A stretch of 64,000 nt of DNA from Astrothelium macrocarpum (Eukaryota > Ascomycota > Dothideomycetes > Trypetheliales > Trypetheliaceae), in assembly GCA_021030915.1 (NCBI GenBank), contig JAGEMR010000094.1, positions 61,600 through 125,599 on the forward strand, in the 5' to 3' direction. Below are positions 55,561 through 64,000 of this stretch, piece after piece (within the stretch, counting starts at the first letter, position 1; each line of letters opens with the position of its first letter). Below the pieces are notes generated by a model. The model saw nothing but the letters and a program-made list of their open reading frames with translations, was not told the DNA's origin and did no database searches. Position numbers and translations under genes: made by a program.

Positions 55561-58217
55561 TATCTTTAATTGAGACGTAGACGTTGGCGGCTTGATTCAG
55601 TAGGAGAGCCGCTGTCAATGAAACTCGAAAGTCTGTCGTTGTTCAAGATATGAACAGCCCCACAGAATTCAGACTGATAAGCTTGGTGGGCCTGATTCCC
55701 CGCCGGTGTGGCAATCATAAGCTGGCCAATCGCAAAATCGTACTTGATAAGCTTTTGTCACCGATTTAGCCTAAAACTTTGCACGTATACAAGGTACAAT
55801 GTAGTGCTGGATTGATTATTAAGATGTTTAGGTAGGTGGTCCTATAGGTGTTCTCTCTTAACCGATTTGTCGTCTAACAATAAGTTACGCGCTAATAGCG
55901 ATCATTTTTATCGTGACAAGGGCAAATTGATGTGGTGAGCGCCTACTGTCAGCCTTCAGTGTCATTTTGAGAGAATTCATTACGGGCGTCCGGACAAAAC
56001 ACCCTCCCCACTGGTTTCTTTGCCACGGGTCTACCACCTCAGATGATCACGCAACAGATTAGTGGATAGATAAACTCTAATGTCATTGGTATCCTTACAC
56101 CTTCTAGTGAGCATGAAAGCTTTTTGGAGAGACCGCACCTGTTTACCACTCTTTGCTTTACGTCTTTGAAAGGAGGCTTTATCCCCGATTGTATGGTCTA
56201 TTCGAGCTGCCTCTGCAAAAATAGCGGGTTCCCTAGATGATTTGACTAGCTTTGGATTGCATATCTATCTACACACGCTGTTTTCACGCCTCTGGTGTAC
56301 AGCGAAATGCGACTAATTAGGCATGATGGCCTGGCCAAATGATTAAGAAGGTGAGTAGGCAAGTCATGTGGGCGCCCAGTTGTACTCTATGAGATGGTCG
56401 TTTAGCCTTGAGGACTTGCTTACAAGGTCTCTTGCGCTTGTCGCATCCTACCTAATCAACCTCTATGCCAACTTGTAAAAGAAAGAGCCCCATATATGAC
56501 AAGGAAGTCTTCTTCAATCAACGTCAAGAAAAATTGCAGTGGATCTTATAGTGACCAGTACTAGGCAATCATGTACGTTGCACAAGCGCTCCATGCTTTT
56601 CGTATTGTATCAATTGTGGCCGGCATTTGTAGCTAATGTACTGGGTCAGTCTATGCTGGTAGATGCCAGCTTCTGCAAAGGCATCACCAGTGCTGGTCAA
56701 TGCCAGCATAGAGCTCGGTAAAAGTCACCGATCGCGAAAGCCTTTGGTGAAGTCCTAATAGTCTCCTTAAAGGCCGCTAGCTTGGGCTGGGTGTGCTGAG
56801 CAAGACGCTTGAGATACCCTTTTGCAAGCGCATTCGACCTACTCAGCTCACTATTTGAGGTCAGAAGCGTTTCAAGGTCTTTACATTTTCCCTCCTGAGG
56901 TTTTCAAGTCTTTTGATTTCTTAATGTAGGTTCTTGCTTTGGCTTTTCTGTGTCTGAGGGGAAAGGTTCCATTGTGGCTTTCATAGCGTGCCATCGTTTG
57001 TTAAAGTCTAGGTTAATCCTTGCTAGCTCGAGCTGGAGTGGAAGTTTACGCTACCTTACTTCGTACCTTGCTTCATACGTACTCCGTGCATTCAGTGTTA
57101 TTCTTTTACCCTCCTATAATGTTCTTTTAGCTCTCGTGAAAACAGCGAGTCAGCCTCTAGCTCGAACTCATTTGCTTGAATAAGATGTGAGTATTCCTGC
57201 AAGTGCTATCCGCGACATGCAGAGGAAGAGACAAGTGAACTCCCTGAGCAACAGAAACACTTGGCATGGTGCATACTTGCGCGATTCCGACCAACTTTCC
57301 ATGCCTACTGGATAGTGATGAATTATGATGGTTAGAACCTGGTGATAGGTAAGGCGACCAATCGGCGATGCAGCTAATTCTGCTACTTAGCAGTACTTGA
57401 CAATTTGTCTTCTTGAACACAGCCTTCGACCCCATGACACTGCTAAAGATCCCTCCCACTCGTGACAAGGCAGCTGATGAGTAATTGGTGGGGCTAACTG
57501 ATTTACACAGAAGTCTTGACTGAAATGCGCGATTTTCGTTCCCTCCCCAAAATCCACATCACGGAATCTGCACAATATAGAATTGTCCGAGGACACCGCG
57601 TTGCTCGTGTGGATGCCTTCTAAGACATCCAAAACGCCCGACAGTTCATCTTCGATTGACGCCAATCCACAGACCAATAAAAGATTCGACCACTCTACCG
57701 CTCGCTCGACAACCAGCTTCTTCACTTCAGTCTTGACCAACATTCGCCGGAAACGGTCTTGAACCTTAGTCAAGCCAATGAAGCGCGTCCAATTGTCGCT
57801 CAGCGGCTGTGACGCAAAGCAGTCAGCACCGTTTGCGGCAATCTCGTGGTGCAGGAGGAAAAGGTATCATCATGTTGATTGGATCGATAGCTGGGAAAGC
57901 CTTTGAAAGAGCATCCGAAGGCTACAAAATCAACGGCAGACGTTTGCGCTGGGCGTAGCCTAAATGCAAGGACGAGCTGGCTGAAGGGCATGAACACCTA
58001 ATGCGGCTTCGTAGCCTTCTAGGCCGTACGTGGCTTGCAGACAACGTGCGGCTCATTCAAAGCTCCCTGCAAGACTCCTCCGAGACAATTCCTAGATGAT
58101 TTAGTCATATATGCACACAATATCTGCGGTGGGGCACTGTGTCTAGTAACAAGGCTATTTTCCCAGGCTTGTCCCATCGGGTTCCATGAAGCGTGTGTGC
58201 TTGTTTCATGACTCGTA
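55561..58217. other. gene-poor stretch (2.7 kb)
   Basis: No gene recognised. A 128-aa frame at 57387-57773 (-) with a helical look (KKLVVERAVEWSNLLLVCGL) is the best candidate for a remnant, but it matches nothing I know. Confidence 0.5.
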
Positions 58218-59304
58218 ATGGCAAATTACTCCGAACAAGAAATGGACAAGAAATCTTTAGAGAGTATTGAAGGTTATCCACGATTGGCCCATCACTTCGC
58301 AAGGTTACCTGAGGTGGCCAGTTACCGGCGTTTCGCGGAAATGGCGAACCTTGTTCTCCTTTATAAGCAAGCGCGCCTGGTGAAACTCGAAGAATCTTTG
58401 AGTGAGCAGATAACGAGCGACAACGAGGCTACAGATGAGATGCGGAAACACTTTGCCACAGACTGGATATTTATGAACGGGGTCGTCCGTGGACATCAAG
58501 AGGTCAACCTAATGTCCGACAGAAGAGGAACCGCGTTACAGGAACGTCAAAAACAGTCCAAACTTTTGGATGAGTCATTCAGTGCACTGAAAGAATACTG
58601 TAAGATGACACACTTACTGTTATGGGAATTGAGGTTCACTGCTGCCAGATGAATTCTTTAATTTGACAATGCAGATGACGGCCAATGCCCAACCTCGAAA
58701 AACTGACAGTAGATACCTTCAGTGGTGGCTCCAAGATCCTCATCATGGTGGCAATGCCGTTAATGGTGGCAATGCCCTAATGGGGGACGATAGCAACATC
58801 TGGGGCTCTTTGACAAGACCTGACTCCGGAGCGAAGGATCTAATGTGTGTAAAACCTCGAACAGTTGATGATGTTTTGACAGAATGGGTGAAGAGCAAAT
58901 TCATCTTTTGGTTCCACAAACACATACGCCGACGTCTTGGTAGATTCCCGGATAGCCGAGAGGATTCTAGCTATAAAGAAGCAACGATACGCGAGTACGT
59001 CCATGTTTTCGCTGTTGCCTTGGTATCACTGCTTCTCATTGGCTCCATGGGTATTCTCTCCTGGGTTCGGTCAATGAACATTCGCCTGATTCTCAGTGCC
59101 CTATTTTGCGTAATGTTCGTTATCTGTATGAGTTATATCACCAAGGCAAGGCGAAGTGAAGTTTTTTCGGCGATGTCGGGGTGAGTTCGATCGATCCGAT
59201 ACTCTTGCATGAGCTAATCAGGTTGTAGCTTTGCGGCTGTCCAACTCGCTTCTATTGCCAACAACAGCTCGAACAACAATGGTACGAACGTAGCGGAGTT
59301 GTGA
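58218..59304 (+). CDS. DUF6594 family membrane protein
   Basis: Three exons (58218-58599, 58649-59180, 59229-59304; introns of 49 and 48 nt) give 329 residues. The start MANYSEQEMDKKSLESIEGYPRLAHHFARLPEVASYRRFAEM and the helix LLYKQARLVKLEESL match the N-terminal pattern of DUF6594. The middle has LVRP-like KDLMCVKPRTVDDVL, and the C-terminus has two membrane spans (VHVFAVALVSLLLIGSMGIL and LILSALFCVMFVICMSYI) plus FAAVQLASIANN. The third span usual in the family is weak here. Function unknown; the family is expanded in filamentous ascomycetes and often lies in variable regions. An Asn/Gly repeat (HHGGNAVNGGNALMG) interrupts the middle. Confidence 0.8.
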
Positions 59305-61693
59305 GGATGCTGTGAGCGTCATAAAAGTTGCTTCCGTTTGACCAAATACTAATGGCCCAGAACAGTCAATTTTACCAGATTTCATGGCGATTTAACGGTT
59401 CTCTACAACCCTGTGCATGCGGCCTATCACTTCGCCTATAAAGCATATCCTGGTACTGCATGCATGGTTTCACGTCTCCTGCGTGGTCCATCACTGGCGG
59501 GGCTTGCCAATGTGCCGAATTTTTGGTCTCGTCTTCATTCTCTTGTAAAATTTTGAAAGAATCCTCTCAGAGTTCTACGTATCGAGAAAACGCTTGCAGC
59601 GATTCTTGCCACTACGAGCCTCTCAATGTCGAACACACCAATTCACTGCTATCCTGAACGCTTCAACATCAGTCCGAAATACAGCTCTACCATGCCATCC
59701 CCCAAGTGCATTGTTCCAGGTCGGCCTGCAATTTGCACTGTTTCCAGCCAACCGATCTTCTAGGGCATAAGGCGCTCGGAGGCTTGTGCCGCAGAAGGTT
59801 CTATGCTTCCTCCAATCCTTGGCCATACCTTCCGTGTTAGAACGCCCGATAGACTTATGAAATCAAATTCCTCCGACCAGGCTTGAGGACCTAGCAAGGA
59901 TGCATCAAAGGTCGACCGAAGAGGTGATGTGCATTAGTGCAAGAGCCCCACATTCGACAACGTTTTCTCCGACGGAACGCCTTGTCTTGAGTAGCTTGCG
60001 TGAGCACAATCCTACGCAGCCGCTTTGCGGCGGTATAATGATCGCGATGCTTCTTTGATCGACCGTGCCTTGATTTTATCAATTGTCTCAACATCTTTAG
60101 AGTTGGCGCTACGACCTGTCTATTGTATGGGGATCCCAACCACGCTTCGTCGCCAAATTACACTGCTTGAGTGGCGACTCTTTCGATTCAAGCCCGGACC
60201 CTCGGCCTACCGTCGAACAGCACGCTGGCAACGGCACAGTCGCTGGTATTGCTGGCGACCGTTCACTTGGTTCCCCAGAAACTGGGTCTAAAAGCTGCAC
60301 GCAACACCTTTGCATACAGGAAACGGGATGCCAGAAACACAAAGCGTAGGTCAACACGACGAACAATTTGTTAGGCCATCTCATGCCACTTTTGTGCTGA
60401 CCAAGTTCCGCCTTCTTGCGACACACGAGCAGATTTGAAACCCGGAACCTAAGGACTGGTGAACGTAATATCCAGGCAACTTTAGGACGCGCTCCGATGG
60501 ACGGATTTTCTCTCACCACCCATCACGCGCTCCAGCTTACGGTTAACAAAGATGAATGGCACCACACCGATAATGCGAGCGAGCAAAGCTTCTCGGCTAT
60601 TCCACTTTCGTCATCGCTCAGACCCTGCTGTTTGCCGCTCTCGCAATAGCGGTTCCTGAAGGCGAGTCCCGATAACATGGGTTCCCTGGATCAGCTCTGT
60701 ACCACCTTTGATCTTCAGCACTTTTCTGCTAGCAGCTCCGCTGCCACTGATAATTTGGCAACTTGTTTCATTCCAATAGCAGGGACCTCAGAATGACCGT
60801 CTTGGGAGGTTTCGTCGGTCCCGCATCCGAAACTCAATTTTGAAGAATTCCAAAGACATGCAAAGGCCTGGGCTTGGCGTCGTTTGGTGGGAAGACTTCG
60901 TACGTGTAATGGAAGACGCTTCGGAACTCTCTCAGGGCACTCAGCGATTCAAGATGAGTTGCCACACTTGGACGTGGGATTTCCTCAGAAACAACATTTC
61001 TCACTTCCTCCAAGCATCGCACTTTAGCAGATTTTGGGGACCAAAGATGCAAAGTTCTTTAGGCCATACTTGACAACTTACACGGCGAACATACAACGGT
61101 TCAGTTTTTTGGAAATCCCACATCTGTGGTGCCCATTTCGTTTGTGCCGCGAAGACCCACTTGGCTCAAGGAAGACAACTGTTGGCTTGAAGCCCGGAGG
61201 ATCGCATCCCAGCTTGTGCTAATGCGTGGGCTTTGATGACTTTTCTGTCCAAATTCGTTAGCGCCACGCATGCAGTGATCATACCCCTTTTGAGGAATCT
61301 TTTCGGCTTGACAAACTTCCATTGCGTCTGTGCACACTGTTCATGTCTGTTCCCCCTTGAGTTCATTTGTTTGTAACTTCCTTGCCACTTCTACACTACA
61401 ACTGTTTGTATGTTATGCTACCATTGCCCGCTGCTATTTCCCCCAATTACACTTCGTCCCTCGTAGGGTCTATCGTTCCGCGGCGCTTCTCGCAATTCCA
61501 TCTTTCCGCGCATTGGCTAGTGTACGCTGGCCCTCAGATATTCTGTGCTAGTTCCTCAGCTCAGAGGACTTGTCTTGCGACACTGCTATATTGCACTGCT
61601 CTCAATACCTCGTGTTTCTACAACCCAATTCACAGCCAGAACGGTGTCGATATCGGTCCTGTCTCTATTTCTTCCCGAGAAGCAGACGAAGTC
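59305..61693. other. gene-poor stretch (2.4 kb)
   Basis: Nothing recognised. The Cys/Ser-containing frame at 60167-60349 (+) and the 72-aa frame at 60834-61052 (-) look partly protein-like, but neither has a start, splice context or motif I can support. Confidence 0.5.
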
Positions 61694-61924
61694 ATGCCGC
61701 CTAGTGGTGAGGTACCCATACCAGGGCCCACTAATGGTATGCTTTCCTGTCATATTATTCCAAGGACACTAACTGATTCGATAGACAACGAGGCACGACA
61801 GCGTCAGGCCGATTACGAACGAAGAAGAGCAGAGCAAAAGTCTGTCAAGCGGAACCTTATACAACAAATTTACAAAGACAAGAACAGCGGCGAGAACAGT
61901 CAACACCAACCCGAACGTTCCTAA
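61694..61924 (+). CDS. possible 60-residue charged protein, two exons
   Basis: Exons 61694-61736 and 61785-61924, joined across a 48-nt intron with donor GTATGC, branch-like CTAAC and acceptor ATAG, encode a short protein: MPPSGEVPIPGPTN, then DNEARQRQADYERRRAEQKS and a Lys/Gln-rich helix. The intron signals are good and the second exon is strongly helical, which is why I list it. No family is recognised and the start codon is the weakest point, since the frame is open further upstream. Confidence 0.35.
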   Translation: MPPSGEVPIPGPTNGMLSCHIIPRTLTDSIDNEARQRQADYERRRAEQKSVKRNLIQQIYKDKNSGENSQHQPERS

Positions 61925-63616
61925 TTATTATTCAAATCCATTGCCGAGGCTGACTCATTTTCGACCGTAGCAGAGCTTGTTACCTGTAGCAGCAAGTGTT
62001 GAAATGGTGCGGCTCGCATTTCCACACGACTCACGTCCTTATGCTGCGCTGAAATGCGGACCTTTGAAGTCACAATGCAGGAACATTTAAGCCGCCAGAA
62101 CCACACCTTAGTGTCCCTCGGAAATCATTTAATTTACTCCCCCCGGATTTCCAGGCTACTCAACAATCTCAATTTCACGTTTCCATTTTCATTTTCTCTT
62201 CTCATAACAAGAGTGCGCGAGATTCGTATATGTATTTGATAATATGTGTATTTAATTAATTTTCTTTCGCTAGCCTAACCCACGACTTAGGCCTCCAGTT
62301 CGAATGTCTTCAGTATGTTCTTGCAGCGGTACAAAGCTCTACATGGTGCAAAATCCACTGTCCCATTACACGTTGTTTAAAGAACGGTGGCTTTTCTCTA
62401 ACCATTGAAGCACTTTCATAGGAGTTTTCTCTTGATTCAATCTGAGCTTTCACTGTACGAAAACATTAGTTATGTTGAGAATGGAACACTCACCAGGACT
62501 TGTCCACTTATGTATCGTGAAAGCCGCCCCGAATTTTTCGAACGACGAAATCGGTGAGTCGTAAGGAAATTGTGGGACCAAGCGGGCCAGATGCAAAATG
62601 CAGGAAGGTGCATACAAGGGTCTTATGCAGTTATGAACACATACCTTGTGAATATTACCTAAATTTAGTTGATATTCGTTATGTGCACAAGATCCTTGGG
62701 TGCAGATCAGGAGATCTATCCAATCCTATGGCGACAGCACAGAATAAAATAAACGATGTACATAAAGTTGTGCCAAGTACCGTGTCCAATTGTCTGGAAG
62801 ACAACCGGCAAGCAAGATCGGAATAAATGCGATTATCGTGGCAACCAATTTTGGGGTGGGCCAGCATGTATGCATATTTCAAGTTACGTCAAGAGGATGC
62901 TTCAGTTGTCAGCAAGGCCTCGCATCGCGGCATTACAATGAATGTCTTTGGAGCCTTGCTTTTTGGACAGTAGTTTCCAACAAAGTGGCTTGCATACGGT
63001 GGCCCTTTGCCGATGTCGTTCTATGCAGCTCGCCCGTTTCGATCGAGGCTACCTGATGCATCGTGCATGCATGGCGCATATGCTTACCATGAACGCGCGC
63101 CTGGCTTCTAGAATACCCATATCTTCCTATCAAACTCAACACTTGCCTGCAAGGCCCCATACCTGCCAATGAGACACTCGGACTACTTCTGACAGCAGTA
63201 ACTCGGCCATACAAAGCCGAACCCAGCTCGTGATGAGGTCCCGACTCAGCATTAAAACGCATACTAGCCAGTCTCCTTGATGTCGTGATACATTCTCTTT
63301 GCTGAAAGTCAGTATATCCGATCCAATGCATTTCAAGTTCAATCCGACATGGAGAAGCTATTGTCAGCGTATGACAGAGTGACCGCAACATTCCGATGCC
63401 AGTGGGCGCTATAGTGGGCAGACCATATTTGGCAAGCATATCACAATTAGTAAAAGTAATATTCTTGAATAAAACTGTAGATCTGATAGCCAGGATTTTA
63501 GATTATGATATTTTCAATCTGTGTAAAGCTAGTGCTTGCTTTCTACGTCCTCCGGCCATTTACCATAATCCCTAACAGACGGTTCGCACACAAATGCATA
63601 TCAACTACTTTGTTAT
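61925..63616. other. gene-poor stretch (1.7 kb)
   Basis: No supported gene. The 168-aa frame at 62933-63439 (-) has no motif and ordinary intergenic composition. Confidence 0.5.
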
Positions 63617-64000
63617 CTAGCTAACCCATCCAACAAGGTTTGCAACTACTCCCTCGTTCGGATTGGGCAATGTGATATTTGAATTGACATACGCTGTACC
63701 TACAGGCAAGTTAGGATAATTCAACTCACTGCATTCTTCGCGTGATATCACTTGACCTATGGTCTCGCCATTTTTATCTTTCGGAATCAGAGTAATCGAA
63801 GTGGCATTGACAGGTGAACTATCATCTTTTTGTCCAGTTAGAAACAGTCCAAGGTTATTATCTCGGTTTCCACTGCGTGGAATCATGGAGAGTTGCTCAA
63901 TAATTTGAATGAAGTCATTTCGAGCAGGGGTCGGAAGGATCATTGGATCGCATAGCATAGCATAATAGCTGGATAGCATAGGATCTGGATAATTATCCTA
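63617..64000 (-). CDS. partial ORF at the right edge, family not recognised
   Basis: The frame is open from the window edge to a TAG at 63617. It reads DNYPDPMLSSYYAMLCDPMILPTPARNDFIQ, then TSITLIPKDKNGETIGQVISR and NSNITLPNPNEGVVANLVGWVS. This looks like the C-terminal part of a real protein, with NxT/S sites that would suit a secreted or lumenal domain. The ATG at 63979 is internal, not a likely start. I cannot name it. Confidence 0.5.

Noticed and set aside
60167..60349. Ser/Cys-containing frame that could be a secreted-protein exon
   Set aside because: No start, signal peptide or splice partner, and no family resemblance; left as a blank region.
60400..60450. tRNA-like T-arm (TTCAAAT loop on the minus strand)
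   Set aside because: The flanking bases do not form a five-pair stem and no acceptor, D or anticodon arms are found.
62933..63439. 168-aa minus frame
   Set aside because: No motif, no intron context, His/Arg/Ser composition typical of a chance frame.
1..64000. Transposons, inverted-terminal-repeat elements, CRISPR arrays or rRNA
   Set aside because: None seen: no transposase or reverse-transcriptase motif in any frame, no long terminal repeats noticed by eye, no spaced repeat array.

Overview
The window is nuclear DNA of a filamentous ascomycete (Pezizomycotina). The signs are genes split by very short GT..AG introns (mostly 47-63 nt, often with a CTAAC/CTGAY-like branch site), several micro-exons of 22-33 nt, and a gene set typical of that subphylum. 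It contains a cell-wall-integrity MAP kinase kinase, DBP8, uS3, a PA-TM-RING ligase, a GT90/CAP10 enzyme, a DUF6594 protein and a NACHT-type STAND receptor. The class (Dothideo-, Euro- or Lecanoromycetes) cannot be decided by eye. No rRNA, tRNA, CRISPR array or intact transposon was found.

Layout. (1) 1-7.1 kb is accessory: an NLR-like NACHT protein running off the left edge, then a 3.9-kb gene-free stretch. (2) 7.1-40.7 kb is a dense housekeeping block: AIM18-like chalcone-isomerase-fold protein (+), dithiol glutaredoxin (-), LMBRD2-like membrane protein (+), Mkk1/2-type MAPKK (-), DBP8 DEAD-box helicase (+), ribosomal protein uS3 (-), myotubularin-type lipid phosphatase (+), GH5 glucan glucosidase (+), mitochondrial ADP/ATP carrier (+), a Pro/Ala-rich disordered protein (+), glycogenin (-), GT90 (+), epoxide-hydrolase-like enzyme (+), SAGA subunit Ada3/Ngg1 (-) and PA-TM-RING (+). 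(3) 41.8-47.6 kb is a three-gene surface-glycan neighbourhood: an uncharacterised type II membrane protein (-) and an acyltransferase-3 (-), the latter divergent from a GT32 glycosyltransferase (+). (4) 47.6-64 kb is gene-poor: a SIMPL-domain protein, an intact solitary P450, a DUF6594 protein, a possible 60-residue protein and a partial ORF at the right edge, separated by 1.7-3.3 kb blanks.

The strongest structure not explained by the genes is a set of six GC-rich islands between 10.2 and 35.4 kb. In each one the + strand switches abruptly from C-rich (left) to G-rich (right). Each lies over the 3' end of an ORF, and the pattern is the same whichever strand the gene is on, because a C-then-G dyad is its own reverse complement. 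The housekeeping genes between them lack it. Other points of interest are the glycan trio, the Ada3 gene with two frame-compatible splice choices, a recurrent CCACGTGG palindrome in intergenic regions, and a bacterial-type SIMPL domain.

Exon coordinates were worked out by hand from splice signals, phase and family conservation. All should be treated as models until RNA evidence is seen.
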